Part shown: positions 46,825-56,489 of the stretch, piece after piece
Position numbering within the stretch: the stretch's first letter is position 1
How the letters are laid out: each line of letters begins with the position of its first letter
NCBI RefSeq assembly: GCF_000382365.1
Contig: NZ_KB908222.1
Location: forward strand, 122,222 to 186,221
Length of the DNA: 64,000 bases
Origin: Pannonibacter phragmitetus DSM 14782
Lineage (GTDB): Bacteria; Pseudomonadota; Alphaproteobacteria; Rhizobiales; Stappiaceae
Direction: 5' to 3'
Position numbers and translations under genes: made by a program
The notes under the pieces: generated by a model
Told to the model about the DNA's origin: nothing
The model's database searches: none
Seen by the model: only the letters and a program-made list of their open reading frames with translations

Positions 46825-47559
46825 TCAGAAGCGGTAGTCGTCTTCTTCCTCGTCGCCGTTCTTCTTCGAGCCCTTGAGCGCATTGAGCTTGGCAAAGACC
46901 GCATCGGCGTCGATGACTTCTTCCACTTCGCGCTGCGGGCGGTCGCGGGTGAAGGCGGCGGCGATGGCTTCCTCGCTCGTGGTGTCTTCCACCGGAGCCA
47001 ACAGTTCGGTGTAATCGGTCTCCGGACGCGGCGGGGCGTTCTTGGCGGCCTTTTCCACTTCCATGTCCAGCTCAAGCTGGCTGCAGAGGCCCAGCGTCAC
47101 CGGGTCGGATGCCGTCAGGTTGGACGAGTTCCAGTGGGTGCGCTCGCGGATGGCGGCGATGGTCGGCTTGGTGGTGCCGACGAGGCGCATGATCTGCGCA
47201 TCCTTCAGCTCCGGATGGTTGCGCACCAGCCAGAGAATCGCATTCGGGCGGTCCTGACGGCGCGACACCGGAGTGTAACGCGGGCCGCGGCGCTTGCTTT
47301 CCGGCACGACGACCTTCGAACCCTGCAGCTTCAGCTGATAGTTCGGATCACGCTGCGCACGCTCGATTTCCTCGCGGCTGAGCTGACCGGTCATCACCGG
47401 ATCCAGGCCCTTGATGCCCTGCGCGGCTTCACCGTCGGCGATCGCCTTCACTTCCAGCGGGTGCAGTTTGCAGAAGGCGGCGATCTGAGTGAAGCTCAGC
47501 GCCGTGTTGTCCACCAGCCAGACAGCAGTGGCCTTCGGCATGAGAGGCGTGTTCGACAT
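46825..47559 (-). CDS. DUF1013 family protein (TrcR-like regulator)
   Basis: A 244-residue protein of the alphaproteobacterial DUF1013 (PF06242) family, named in some databases as a cell-cycle regulator, TrcR. N-terminal MPKATAVWLVDNTALSFTQIA and central ILWLVRNHPELKDAQIMRLVG look like two helix-turn-helix units, followed by TTKPTIAAIRERTHWN. The C terminus is acidic (DEEEDDYRF). The start at 47559 has AGGAGG. Its DNA-binding role is inferred from these motifs. Confidence 0.88.
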   Translation of the reverse strand: MSNTPLMPKATAVWLVDNTALSFTQIAAFCKLHPLEVKAIADGEAAQGIKGLDPVMTGQLSREEIERAQRDPNYQLKLQGSKVVVPESKRRGPRYTPVSRRQDRPNAILWLVRNHPELKDAQIMRLVGTTKPTIAAIRERTHWNSSNLTASDPVTLGLCSQLELDMEVEKAAKNAPPRPETDYTELLAPVEDTTSEEAIAAAFTRDRPQREVEEVIDADAVFAKLNALKGSKKNGDEEEDDYRF

Positions 47560-47746
47560 CGGTGCAAAATCCTCCTGTCGGCTTCCTCGCCCGGCAAGGC
47601 GAAAAAGCGGTATTCCATGTTCGAATGAATGGGAGATTGACCTCAATATAGGCTGAGACGGCTTAAAAGGCAAACGCGCAAGCGCGCCTGCCTCAAAGAA
47701 TCTCGAGATTTCCTGCCGCAACGTCAGACGGCATCACCATCACCGC

Positions 47747-48757
47747 CTACAGCGTCAGGACAATCTTGCCGATATGGCCGGAGCTTTCCATCCGCCGGTG
47801 CGCATCGGCCGCCCGCTCCAGCGGAAAAGTCGAATCCATCACCGGCCGGATGGCGCCGTTTGCGATCAGCGGCCAGACATGCGCCTCAAGCGCCGCCGCA
47901 ATCGCCGCCTTGAAGTCATTGTCACGCGGGCGCAGGGTCGATCCGGTGTGAATGAGGCGCTTCATCATCAGGCGGTTGAAGTTCACCTCCGTGGCCACCC
48001 CGTTGAGATTGGCGATCTGGCAGATGCGCCCCTCGATGGCCGCCACCTGCCAGTTTTTCTCGACATAATCGCCGCCCACCATGTCGAGGATGACATGAAT
48101 GCCCGCCCCACCGGTGATGCGGCCGATTTCCTCGACGAAATCCTGGGTGTTGTAGTTGATGGCGTGATCCGCGCCGAGCCTCAGCACCGCCTGGCGCTTG
48201 TCCTCCGAGCCCACGGTGGTGAAGACTTCGGCGCCAAAGGCCTTGGCCAGCTGGATTGCCGTGGTGCCGATGCCGGAGGTGCCGCCATGGACAAGGAACC
48301 GCTCGCCTGCCCTCAGGCCAACGCGGTCGAACACATTGCTCCAGACGGTGAAGAAGGTCTCCGGCAGGGCCGCTGCCTCCACGATGGAAAGACCGGAAGG
48401 CACCGGCAGCGCGTGGCGCTCGTCCACCTTGCAGTATTCGGCATAGCCGCCGCCCGCCACAAGCGCGGTCACCTGATCACCGATGTTGAACCGCTCAGCG
48501 CCCGGGCCACGGTCCACCACCGTGCCGGCCACTTCAAGGCCCGGCAGGTCGGACGCGCCCTTGGGGGCCGGATAGAGCCCCATGCGCTGCATCACATCCG
48601 GCCGGTTGACGCCCGCCGCCTCGACCTTGATGAGGATTTCGCCTTTTTGGGCCACCGGCAGATGCCGCTTCTCCGGCGCCAGCACATCCGGCCCGCCGGG
48701 AACCGGAATCGCCATCACGGTCATTTCCTGCGGCAGGCCTGGCGGAATGCTGGACAT
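47747..48757 (-). CDS. NAD(P)H-quinone oxidoreductase (zinc-free MDR family)
   Basis: A 336-residue medium-chain dehydrogenase/reductase of the quinone-oxidoreductase type (PIG3-like), reducing quinones or reactive carbonyls with NADPH. The N-terminal GroES-like part has VEAAGVNRPDVMQR, followed by VHGGTSGIGTTAIQLA (nucleotide-binding). The zinc ligands of alcohol dehydrogenases are absent. AGGGAG lies upstream of the ATG. Confidence 0.92.
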   Translation of the reverse strand: MSSIPPGLPQEMTVMAIPVPGGPDVLAPEKRHLPVAQKGEILIKVEAAGVNRPDVMQRMGLYPAPKGASDLPGLEVAGTVVDRGPGAERFNIGDQVTALVAGGGYAEYCKVDERHALPVPSGLSIVEAAALPETFFTVWSNVFDRVGLRAGERFLVHGGTSGIGTTAIQLAKAFGAEVFTTVGSEDKRQAVLRLGADHAINYNTQDFVEEIGRITGGAGIHVILDMVGGDYVEKNWQVAAIEGRICQIANLNGVATEVNFNRLMMKRLIHTGSTLRPRDNDFKAAIAAALEAHVWPLIANGAIRPVMDSTFPLERAADAHRRMESSGHIGKIVLTL

Positions 48758-49054
48758 GGCAATCTCCCTGTATCTGTCTGAAGCGGTTCACACTCTCGCC
48801 CGGCACTGTAGAGTCTGTCCGGCGAAAGTGGAAACCGGTTTTCCCGGAAATCGCACGCGAGGCTGCCCTCCCCTCACATGCAAGGTCTCTCCTGAAAGAC
48901 TGACAGACGCTGCGCCCTGTCCTATTCTTGTCCGCCGGCAGCCGCGCGGCGGGAGGGTTTCAGATCGGGACCTGTTCCGGAATGGGCCACACCAGCCGTG
49001 CCAGCCTGTGCCACTGCGCCTGCAAGGCACGGCAGAAAGAAGAGGGGAAGGCTG

Positions 49055-49261
49055 ATGAGTGACGACAACATCTGGGCTGCACCAAAGGCAGCTTCGGCGG
49101 TCTTTGTTCCGGGCAGTGATCTCTCGCGCCTGTCCGTGGCCGAGTTGCAGACCGAGATCACCAACCTGCAAGCAGAGATCGTCCGTCTTCAGCGGGAAAT
49201 TGACGCCAGAAGCGGTGTTCGCGCAGCAGCTGATGCGCTGTTCAAGCCGTCATCATCATGA
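49055..49261 (+). CDS. DUF1192 family small protein
   Basis: A 68-residue alphaproteobacterial protein: short N terminus with IWAAPKA, then a coiled coil (SVAELQTEITNLQAEIVRLQ) and a Ser-rich tail. The function is unknown. A good GGGGAAGG site precedes it. It is followed by the candidate small RNA and rcdA, a conserved neighbourhood. Confidence 0.85.
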   Translation: MSDDNIWAAPKAASAVFVPGSDLSRLSVAELQTEITNLQAEIVRLQREIDARSGVRAAADALFKPSSS

Positions 49262-49349
49262 AGTGAGAAAAAATCCCAGCATCACCAGACCGTTAAAGGT
49301 GGCTAACGGAACGGCATAATTAAAATTTTATTCATTTACACGATATTAA

Positions 49350-49467
49350 GCCTTCCAGACGATAACTGTGTATGTCCAGTTATCTGGATTCCTGAGTGGC
49401 TCCTGTCCACTCTGTTTGACGCCTCCCTGTTAATGACTTCGAGCCGCGCGCGCGCGGCTCTTTTTTT
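49350..49467 (+). ncRNA. Candidate trans-acting small RNA with exposed anti-Shine-Dalgarno motifs
   Basis: Three stem-loops in sequence: a long imperfect stem GATAACTG/CAGTTATC (49361-49386), GAGTGG/CCACTC (49394-49412) with loop CTCCTGT, then a single-stranded CCTCCC (49422-49427), then a perfect GC-rich terminator with seven T. Exposed CTCC motifs are typical of alphaproteobacterial sRNAs that block ribosome-binding sites. The position (DUF1192-rcdA) and shape are reminiscent of the suhB/MmgR (alpha-r8) family, but I could not test it. The 5' end is uncertain. Confidence 0.55.
49441..49467 (+). terminator. Intrinsic terminator of the candidate sRNA
   Basis: GAGCCGCG-CGCG-CGCGGCTC (8-bp stem, 49441-49460), followed by seven T. 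Confidence 0.95.
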
Positions 49468-49638
49468 CGCCATCGTGACATTGTAAGCAGGGATTCGGTT
49501 CACCGCAGCGCCATGGGCAACGCGGCTGGCACGGCAGTTGCTCTTCATCCTGTCAAGAAATCCGCACGTTTCAAATCGGAACAGAAGCGGATGGCTGGTC
49601 CGGACAAGGACCGGGGTCAAATGAGAAGGCGTTAACCC

Positions 49639-50178
49639 ATGACGGACGAAACCAGGAAGCTCAGCATCGTGCCGGAAACGGTCAGCTTCGCAGACCGCCT
49701 TGCCGCATCCCAGCAGTTCCAGGCGCTGTTCCACGAGGGCATGGCCCTTGTTGAAGAGACGGCCTCCTATCTGGATGGCGACGGCCGCAGCGAATCCAAG
49801 CGGCTGGAGCGTCCCGCTTCGCTCGCCTATGCGACCGAATCCATGCGCCTGACGACGCGCCTCATGCAGCTCGCCTCCTGGCTGCTGCTGCAGCGCGCGG
49901 TCAACGAAGGCGAGATGTCGTCCGATCAGGCCAGCACCGACAAGAATCGCGTGCGCCTCGACCGGCTGAGCAGTGCCAATTCCGGCAACTCCTTTGATGC
50001 CCTGCCGCTGCGCCTGCAGGACCTGATCCTGCGCTCCGTGCGCCTGCAGGAGCGGGTGCAGCATCTGGATGCCATGCTCTATCCGGTGGAAGAAAAGCCG
50101 GCGGAGCCGGTTCCGGCCGAAAACCCGGTGGCCCAGCAGATCGACCGCATCTTCGCGGCCTTCGGCAAGGCTGGCTGA
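49639..50178 (+). CDS. rcdA: RcdA, regulator of CtrA degradation (DUF1465)
   Basis: A 179-residue protein of the DUF1465/RcdA family; in Caulobacter RcdA is the adaptor linking CpdR-primed ClpXP to CtrA and other substrates. A three-helix bundle is visible: SFADRLAASQQFQALFHEGM, RPASLAYATESMRLTTRLMQ, LRLQDLILRSVRLQERVQHL, plus a flexible Pro/Glu-rich C terminus. This member has the usual length. It indicates a CtrA-based cell cycle. Confidence 0.9.
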   Translation: MTDETRKLSIVPETVSFADRLAASQQFQALFHEGMALVEETASYLDGDGRSESKRLERPASLAYATESMRLTTRLMQLASWLLLQRAVNEGEMSSDQASTDKNRVRLDRLSSANSGNSFDALPLRLQDLILRSVRLQERVQHLDAMLYPVEEKPAEPVPAENPVAQQIDRIFAAFGKAG

Positions 50179-50264
50179 GAGCCGGCTTTTCCCTTTCCCC
50201 TTCTCAGGCCCGTTCCGGGACAGGCACCGTGCCGTTCCGGAACAGCGGCTGTATCAAGCCGTGA

Positions 50265-51041
50265 TCAGCCCGCGCCAGTAAGCGCAGACAGGCCATCCCA
50301 GACCAGCTTGGTGCCAACAACGGCCATCACGGCATAGACCACGCCGTAGAAAAGCTGCGGGCGGACAACCCGCGTCAGCCGCCAGCCGGCCAGCGTTGCC
50401 AGAGGCGCCAGCGGCAGCAGCACCGCTGCGGTCGCCAGATTGGTGGTGTCGAACTGGCCCAGCAGGAAATAGGGAACAAGCTTCACCACGTTGACGGTGG
50501 TGAAGAAGATGACCGCCGTGCCCGCAAAGAGCGCCGGGGCAAGGCCGCGCGGCACCATGTAGATCTGATAGGGCGGCCCGCCAGTGTGGCTGACGAAGCT
50601 GGTGAAGCCGGACAACGTGCCCCAGAAGATCCCCGAGGGCAGATTATGCGGCAGTGCCCCGCCTCCCCTGCGCCCGGGACGGAACCTGTCGGCGACGAAG
50701 GCGAGCGAGATGACGCCGACCAGCAGCGTCACATGCGCGTTCTCGACGAAGGCCGCCGTCAGCCAGCCCAGCCCCACGCCCAGGATACCCGCAGGCAGCA
50801 GGATTGCGATGGCCTTGCGGTCAAACGTCCCCCGGTAGGCGGCAAGCCCCACGGCGTCCATCACCAGCAGAACCGGCAGCATGATGCCGGCCGCCTGGAT
50901 GGGCGGGATGACCAATGCCATCAGAGGCACGGCGAGCATGCCGATAGGACCGCCAAAGCCGCCCTTGCCCAGCCCGGCAAGGATGACGGCCGGAATCGCC
51001 ACGGCATAGAACAGCGGATCGGAAATCGGGGACAGGAACAT
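50265..51041 (-). CDS. TSUP-family membrane permease (TauE/SafE)
   Basis: A 258-residue permease of the sulfite exporter TauE/SafE family, about eight helices, with ILAGLGKGGFGGPIGML and GFTSFVSHTGGPPYQIYMVP repeat motifs. It is only loosely similar to the other TSUP gene (27.5-28.3 kb). The start at 51041 is chosen since the longer frame starts with basic, non-membrane residues overlapping prpE upstream. It is divergent from prpE. The substrate is unknown. Confidence 0.85.
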   Translation of the reverse strand: MFLSPISDPLFYAVAIPAVILAGLGKGGFGGPIGMLAVPLMALVIPPIQAAGIMLPVLLVMDAVGLAAYRGTFDRKAIAILLPAGILGVGLGWLTAAFVENAHVTLLVGVISLAFVADRFRPGRRGGGALPHNLPSGIFWGTLSGFTSFVSHTGGPPYQIYMVPRGLAPALFAGTAVIFFTTVNVVKLVPYFLLGQFDTTNLATAAVLLPLAPLATLAGWRLTRVVRPQLFYGVVYAVMAVVGTKLVWDGLSALTGAG

Positions 51042-51261
51042 GATGGGGCGTCCGGCGGGAGGGATCGTTCTGAACTGGACCTGTCTCTTTGAAGCATAGC
51101 CAAAGAGGTTAAGTAAACCCACGCCCCTGCGAATGTCTAAGCAGCCGCCCTCTTGCTTGTGCAGCGCAAGCTGCGACATTCTCCGCCACGCGGCCCCGCA
51201 AGGCAAAAGCCTGCCCCGGCCGCAAGGGATGGAACCGCCGAACTGTCTGGGAGGACAAGCC

Positions 51262-53178
51262 ATGGCCGCCAGCCGCTATCATGAAACCTATGATGCCTGG
51301 AAAAGCGACCCGGAAGCCTTCTGGGCGCAGGCAGCGGCGGAGATTGACTGGTTCCATCCCTGGGACAAGGTCTTCGATGCGCAGGAAGGCGCCTATGGCC
51401 TCTGGTTCACCGGGGCCGAGACGAACACCTGCTACAACTGCCTTGACCGGCACGTGGCGCGCGGCCGCGCCGCTCAGGCCGCTTTGATCTATGACAGCCC
51501 CATCACCCAGACCCGGGCGTCCTATACCTATCAAGAAATGCTCGACCAGGTTCAGGCCATGGCAGCGGTGCTGCAGGACCATGGGATCGGCAAGGGCGAC
51601 CGGGTCATTCTTTACATGCCGATGATCCCGCAGGCGGCTATGGCCATGCTGGCCTGCGCCCGGATCGGGGCCATCCATTCCGTCGTCTTCGGCGGCTTTG
51701 CCGCCCACGAACTGGCCACCCGCATCGATGATGCCGCGCCCAAGGCGATCATCTGCGCCTCCTGCGGCATCGAGCCCGGCCGCTTGATTGCCTACAAACC
51801 GCTGGTGGATGCGGCCATCGCCCAATCGGCGCACAAACCGGACTTCTGCCTCGTCATCCAGCGCCCGCAGCTTGCCGCAGAGATTTCGCAGGAGCGCGAC
51901 CGCGACTTCGGCGCCCTGACGGAAGCCGCGTTTCTGGCAGCCCGTCAGGTGCCTTGCGTGCCGGTGAAGGCCACTGAACCGCTTTATGTGCTTTACACCT
52001 CCGGCACCACCGGCCAGCCCAAGGGCGTGGTGCGCGACACCGGCGGCCACATGGTGGCGCTGAAATGGTCCATGTCCAACCTCTATGGCATCGCGCCCGG
52101 CGAAGTGTTTTGGGCCGCCTCCGATGTGGGCTGGGTCGTCGGCCATTCCTACATCGTCTACGGCCCGCTGCTGCAGGGATGCACAACGCTGGTCTATGAG
52201 GGCAAGCCGGTGGGCACGCCCGATGCGGGCGCCTTCTGGCGGGTCATTTCGGATCATTCCGTTGCCGCTCTCTTCACCGCCCCGACAGCCTTCCGCGCCA
52301 TCAAGAAGGAAGACCCCTACGGCAAGCTGATGGAGGATTATGACCTCAGCGGCTTCCGCACCCTGTTCCTCGCCGGTGAACGCGCCGATCCGGACACGGT
52401 GCAATGGGCGGAGGAAAAGCTCGGTGTGCCGGTGATCGACCACTGGTGGCAGACGGAGACCGGCTGGGCCATTGCGGGCAATCCGGTTGGCCTTGGCATT
52501 CTCCCCGTCAAGCGCGGCTCGCCCACGGTGGCCATGCCCGGCTATGACGTGCAGGTGCTGGATGACGCAGGCCACCCGGTGCCAAACGGCACGCTGGGGA
52601 ACATCGTCATCAAGCTGCCCCTGCCGCCCGGCTGCCTGCCGACCCTCTGGAACGCGGATGCCCGCTTCCGCAGCGCCTATCTCGAGGAATTCCCCGGCTA
52701 CTACAAGACGGCTGACGCCGGCATCATCGACGAGGACGGCTATCTGTCGATCATGTCGCGCACCGACGACATCATCAACGTCGCCGGCCACCGCCTGTCC
52801 ACCGGGGCCATGGAAGAGGTTCTGGCGGGCCACCCGGATGTGGCGGAATGCGCGGTCATCGGCATCAATGATCAGCTCAAGGGTCAGCTGCCGTGCGGCT
52901 TCGTCGTGCTGAAGGCTGGCGTCAACCGGCCGCATGACGAGGTGGAGACGGAGCTTGTCCGCCGCGTGCGCGATGTCATCGGCCCGGTCGCTGCCTTCAA
53001 GATCGCCGTCACCGTCGACCGCCTGCCCAAGACCCGCTCCGGCAAGATCCTGCGCGGCACCATGCGGCAGATCGCTGACGGGCAGGAGTTCCGCATTCCC
53101 GCGACGATCGACGATCCGGCCATCCTTGACGAGATCGAGACGGCCCTCAGGGAATATGGTGTTCTGACAAGGACCTGA
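51262..53178 (+). CDS. prpE: Propionyl-CoA synthetase (PrpE-like acyl-CoA synthetase)
   Basis: Adenylate-forming enzyme activating propionate (or other short-chain acids) to CoA thioester. The 638-residue length fits PrpE/ACSS3 rather than Acs. Motifs: YTSGTTGQPKGVVRDTGGH (P-loop-like), DHWWQTETGWAI, YYKTADAGIIDEDGY and the catalytic-lysine region KTRSGKILRGTMR. The start at 51262 has GGGAGG. Adjacent SDR and TSUP genes give no pathway; no prpBCD genes are in view. Confidence 0.92.
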   Translation: MAASRYHETYDAWKSDPEAFWAQAAAEIDWFHPWDKVFDAQEGAYGLWFTGAETNTCYNCLDRHVARGRAAQAALIYDSPITQTRASYTYQEMLDQVQAMAAVLQDHGIGKGDRVILYMPMIPQAAMAMLACARIGAIHSVVFGGFAAHELATRIDDAAPKAIICASCGIEPGRLIAYKPLVDAAIAQSAHKPDFCLVIQRPQLAAEISQERDRDFGALTEAAFLAARQVPCVPVKATEPLYVLYTSGTTGQPKGVVRDTGGHMVALKWSMSNLYGIAPGEVFWAASDVGWVVGHSYIVYGPLLQGCTTLVYEGKPVGTPDAGAFWRVISDHSVAALFTAPTAFRAIKKEDPYGKLMEDYDLSGFRTLFLAGERADPDTVQWAEEKLGVPVIDHWWQTETGWAIAGNPVGLGILPVKRGSPTVAMPGYDVQVLDDAGHPVPNGTLGNIVIKLPLPPGCLPTLWNADARFRSAYLEEFPGYYKTADAGIIDEDGYLSIMSRTDDIINVAGHRLSTGAMEEVLAGHPDVAECAVIGINDQLKGQLPCGFVVLKAGVNRPHDEVETELVRRVRDVIGPVAAFKIAVTVDRLPKTRSGKILRGTMRQIADGQEFRIPATIDDPAILDEIETALREYGVLTRT

Positions 53179-53290
53179 GACACAGGGCCGCGGTCAGCCA
53201 TCGACAGGCTGGCCGCAAGGCCCTATTGTTGCGCGCGGAACGGCCCTCTCCCGGGCGGTTCGCCCCTTGCACAACAACGAGGATTTTCCC

Positions 53291-54082
53291 TTGTCCCTCA
53301 CCAACAAGGTTGCCATCGTCACCGGCGCCTCGCGCGGTATCGGTCTTGCCATTGCACGGCGCTTTCTGAGCGACGGCGCCAGGGTCGTCATCGCGGATAT
53401 CGACGACGAAGCCGGCGAAGCCGCAGCCGAAGAGCTGAAGCCGCTGGGCGATGTGCTCTATGTCAACTGCAACGTCGCCGAAGCGCTGGACGTGCGCAAT
53501 CTGGTCGCCGAAACGCTGAACGCCTTCGGCGACATCGACATTCTGGTCAATAACGCGGGCATCGTCGCCGGCACCGATTTCCTCAATCTGGAGGAAGCCG
53601 ATTTTGACCGGGTCATTCAGGTCAACCTCAAGGGCTCTTTCCTCGTGTCGCAGGCCGTTGCCCGCCACATGGTGGAGCGCGTCGAGGCGGGCGGCACGCC
53701 GGGCTGCATCATCAACATGTCCTCGATCAACGCAGTTCTGGCGATCCCCTCGCAGATCCCCTACTGCGTGTCGAAGGGCGGCCTTGCCCAGCTGACCCGC
53801 GCCACGGCGCTTTCGCTGGCGCCCTACGGCATCCGCGTCAATGCCATCGGCCCCGGCTCGATCATGACCGACATGCTGGCGGCGGTGAATTCCGACAAGG
53901 CCGCAAAGAACCGCATCCTGTCGCGCACCCCGCTCGGCCGGATCGGCGAGGCTTCGGAAATTGCCTCCGTCGCCGCGTTCCTTGCCTCGGACGACGCCTC
54001 CTACATGACCGGCCAGACGCTCTACGTGGACGGCGGCCGCATGCCGCTCAACTACACGGTCGCCGTTCCGGACAGCGACTGA
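53291..54082 (+). CDS. Short-chain dehydrogenase/reductase
   Basis: A 263-residue classical SDR: cofactor motif TGASRGIG, NNAG, Ser in NMSSINAV, catalytic YCVSK, and C-terminal YVDGG. The Asp after the second beta strand (VVIADID) suggests NAD. The start at the TTG 53291 has ACGAGG eight bases upstream; another TTG at 53267 is less likely. The substrate is unknown; linked co-directionally to prpE. Confidence 0.88.
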   Translation: MSLTNKVAIVTGASRGIGLAIARRFLSDGARVVIADIDDEAGEAAAEELKPLGDVLYVNCNVAEALDVRNLVAETLNAFGDIDILVNNAGIVAGTDFLNLEEADFDRVIQVNLKGSFLVSQAVARHMVERVEAGGTPGCIINMSSINAVLAIPSQIPYCVSKGGLAQLTRATALSLAPYGIRVNAIGPGSIMTDMLAAVNSDKAAKNRILSRTPLGRIGEASEIASVAAFLASDDASYMTGQTLYVDGGRMPLNYTVAVPDSD

Positions 54083-54104
54083 GCGCTCCCGCATTCAAAC
54101 AAAA

Positions 54105-54146
54105 GAAGCGGCGGCCGTTCCCTGAACGCGCCGCCGCAGATTTTTT
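54105..54146. terminator. Bidirectional terminator between the SDR and ABC genes
   Basis: Stem GCGGCGG-CGTTC / GAACG-CGCCGCCGC with CCT loop (54108-54137), an A-run on the left and six T on the right; serves both convergent genes. Confidence 0.85.
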
Positions 54147-55987
54147 CAGGCCCCGGCCAGCGCATCCTCGCGGCTGGCGTCGAACTGGAGGCGGGCGAGG
54201 CGGGCATAGAGGCCGCCTTCGGCGACGAGATCCGCATGCCGGCCCATCTCGACGATGCGGCCCTCTTCCATGACGATGATCCGGTCCGCCTTCAGCACGG
54301 TGGCAAGGCGGTGGGCGATGACCAGCGTGGTGCGGCCCTGCATCAGCTGCTCCAGCGCCTTCTGCACCTGCACCTCGCTTTCCGCATCCAGCGCGCTTGT
54401 CGCCTCGTCCAGCAGCAGCACCGGGGCATTCTTGAGGATGGCACGGGCGATGGCAATGCGCTGGCGCTGGCCGCCGGAGAGCGTCACGCCGCGCTCGCCG
54501 ATCACCGTGTCATAGCCCTGCGGCATAGCGGAGATGAAGTCATGGGCACGGGCAGCGCGGGCGGCGGCATGGATTTCCTCCAGCGAGGCACCCGGGCGGC
54601 CATAGGCGATGTTTTCCGCCGCCGTCGTGCCAAACACCACTGTGTCCTGCGGCACCAGCGCGATGCGGGAGCGCAGGGCCTGCGGGCTGACATCGCGCAG
54701 ATCCACCCCATCAAGACGCACCTGACCGGCCACCGGGTCATAGAAACGCATCAGCAGGTGGAAGAGCGTCGACTTGCCTGCCCCAGACGGCCCGACGATG
54801 GCGACCGTTTCGCCCGCCTTCACGTCAAGGCTCACCTCACGCACCACGGGCCCGCCGCCGGTGTGGCCATAGGCAAAGCTGACGCCCTCGAAGCTCACTT
54901 CGCCGCGCGCCGGGCTCGGCAGGGGCTTGGGATGGGCGGGCGCCTTGATCACCGGCTCGATGCGCAGGATCTCGCCCAGCCGCTCGGCAGCGCCCGCAGC
55001 CTGCGAAATCTCGCCCCAGACCTGCGACAGCTCGCCCAAAGCCCCGGCGGCAAGGATCGAATAGAGCAGGAACTGGCCGAGTTCTCCGCCGGTCATCCGG
55101 CCCTCGAACACGTCACCCGCGCCAATCCACAAGACCGCCACCACGCTGGAGGCGATGATGAAGATGGCAAAGCCGGTGAGGAACGCCCTTGCGCCCATGG
55201 CGCTGCGTGCCGCGCCGAAGGCCTCTTCCACGGCAAGGCGGAACTTGCCTGCCGCAACGCTCTCGCTGGTGAAGGCCTGCAGCGCCCGGATGGCGCCCAG
55301 CATTTCCGAGGCAAAGGCGGAAGCACCGGCCAGCGTGTCCTGCGCCCGGCGCGAGCGCTTGCGCACCGAGCGGCCGAAACCGATCAGCGGCAGCACGATC
55401 ACCGGAATGGCAGCCAGAACGATGACGGACAGGCGCGGGCTGGTGAAGACCATCAGCGACACGGCGCCGATGAACATCACCAGATTGCGCATGGCGATGG
55501 AGGCGCTGGCACCGAAGGCGGACTTGATCTGGGTGGTGTCCGCCGTCAGCCGCGACAGGATCTCCCCCGAACGGGCGCTGTCATAGAAGGCCGGGCTGAG
55601 CGCCGTCAGGTGGGCAAAGACATCCGCCCGCACATCGGCAACAATGCGCTCGCCGATCCACATGACGAGGAAATAGCGGCAGGAACTGGCAAGCGCGAGG
55701 GCAGCCGCGACGCCGATCAGCATCAGGAAGTAGGAGTTGACCAGCGCCGGATCGCCTGCAGTGAAGCCATTGTCGATCATCCGCCGCACGGCCACGGGCA
55801 GAACCAGCGTGACGGAGGCCGCCGCAAACAGCGCCGCCATTGCCCCGGCAACCATCCAGCGGTAACGCAGCACGTAGGGGAGAAGCTGCGCCAGCGGCCG
55901 CAGGGAGCGGCGGCGTACTTCAGCCTCGTCTTCAGCGCTCTGCATTGCCGTATTTGCGTCTCTTGCGCCGTCAAACTGCCCGCTCAT
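54146..55987 (-). CDS. ABC exporter (ABCB/MsbA-like, fused TMD-NBD)
   Basis: A half-transporter of 613 residues that should act as a dimer: six membrane helices (about 45-300) then a nucleotide-binding domain with Walker A GPSGAGKST, Q-loop VPQDTVVFG, signature LSGGQRQR, and Walker B LLLDEATSALD. It resembles the MsbA-related multidrug/lipid exporters; substrate unknown. The start at the ATG 55987 replaces a TTG-initiated frame. It is convergent with the SDR gene and divergent from rpmE. Confidence 0.92.
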   Translation of the reverse strand: MSGQFDGARDANTAMQSAEDEAEVRRRSLRPLAQLLPYVLRYRWMVAGAMAALFAAASVTLVLPVAVRRMIDNGFTAGDPALVNSYFLMLIGVAAALALASSCRYFLVMWIGERIVADVRADVFAHLTALSPAFYDSARSGEILSRLTADTTQIKSAFGASASIAMRNLVMFIGAVSLMVFTSPRLSVIVLAAIPVIVLPLIGFGRSVRKRSRRAQDTLAGASAFASEMLGAIRALQAFTSESVAAGKFRLAVEEAFGAARSAMGARAFLTGFAIFIIASSVVAVLWIGAGDVFEGRMTGGELGQFLLYSILAAGALGELSQVWGEISQAAGAAERLGEILRIEPVIKAPAHPKPLPSPARGEVSFEGVSFAYGHTGGGPVVREVSLDVKAGETVAIVGPSGAGKSTLFHLLMRFYDPVAGQVRLDGVDLRDVSPQALRSRIALVPQDTVVFGTTAAENIAYGRPGASLEEIHAAARAARAHDFISAMPQGYDTVIGERGVTLSGGQRQRIAIARAILKNAPVLLLDEATSALDAESEVQVQKALEQLMQGRTTLVIAHRLATVLKADRIIVMEEGRIVEMGRHADLVAEGGLYARLARLQFDASREDALAGA

Positions 55988-56235
55988 TTGCCTGCCCGTC
56001 AGCTCTGTCAACCTGTCCTGCCATCACTTGGCCCATGGCAGCGGCAATTCCAAGCGGAAAAAGGCGCCTGCAAGCGTTTGCCTGCCCTTGTCTTGCCTGC
56101 CGTCTTGAGATATAGCAGCGCCTCATGTTTCAAGGGTCACGCGTGCGGAAGACGTTCGCTGGCTCAAATTTCAGGACTTGCATCTCGCCGGAACGCCCTC
56201 ACGGGTGTGTGGGCAGGTGCTGGAAAGGACCGGCG

Positions 56236-56460
56236 ATGAAAGCGAACATCCATCCCGATTACCACGGCATCAAGGTCGTGATGACCGATGGCACGGAATA
56301 CATGACCCGTTCGACCTACGGCAAAGAAGGTGACACGCTCACCCTCGACATCGATCCGACCTCCCACCCGGCCTGGACCGGTGGCGACCGTCAGATCATG
56401 GACCGTGGCGGCCGCGTCTCGCGCTTCAAGAACAAGTTCGCAGGCTTCCTGGGCTCCTGA
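56236..56460 (+). CDS. rpmE: Ribosomal protein L31 (zinc-free type)
   Basis: A 74-residue large-subunit protein beginning [19 protein letters not shown]. It lacks the CxxC zinc ligands of zinc-type L31, so it is a C-minus form. AAAGGACCGG is the RBS; the longer frame from 56125 overlaps upstream and is not family-like. A strong terminator follows. Confidence 0.95.
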   Translation: MKANIHPDYHGIKVVMTDGTEYMTRSTYGKEGDTLTLDIDPTSHPAWTGGDRQIMDRGGRVSRFKNKFAGFLGS

Positions 56461-56489
56461 GCCCCAGCACTGCAGATCTTGCAAGCATC

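Larger units (their letters stand above)
49262..49638 (+). other. Intergenic region holding a candidate small-RNA gene
   Basis: 377 bases between the DUF1192 gene and rcdA. An AT-rich stretch (about 49300-49350) could hold a promoter. The small-RNA candidate with its terminator ends at 49467. The next 170 bases before rcdA show nothing recognisable and should carry the rcdA promoter. Confidence 0.6.

Noticed and set aside
49293..49312. CtrA-like binding site (TTAA-N7-TTAA) upstream of rcdA
   Set aside because: The second half-site does not match (CTAAC, wrong spacing), so it is not a usable full site.
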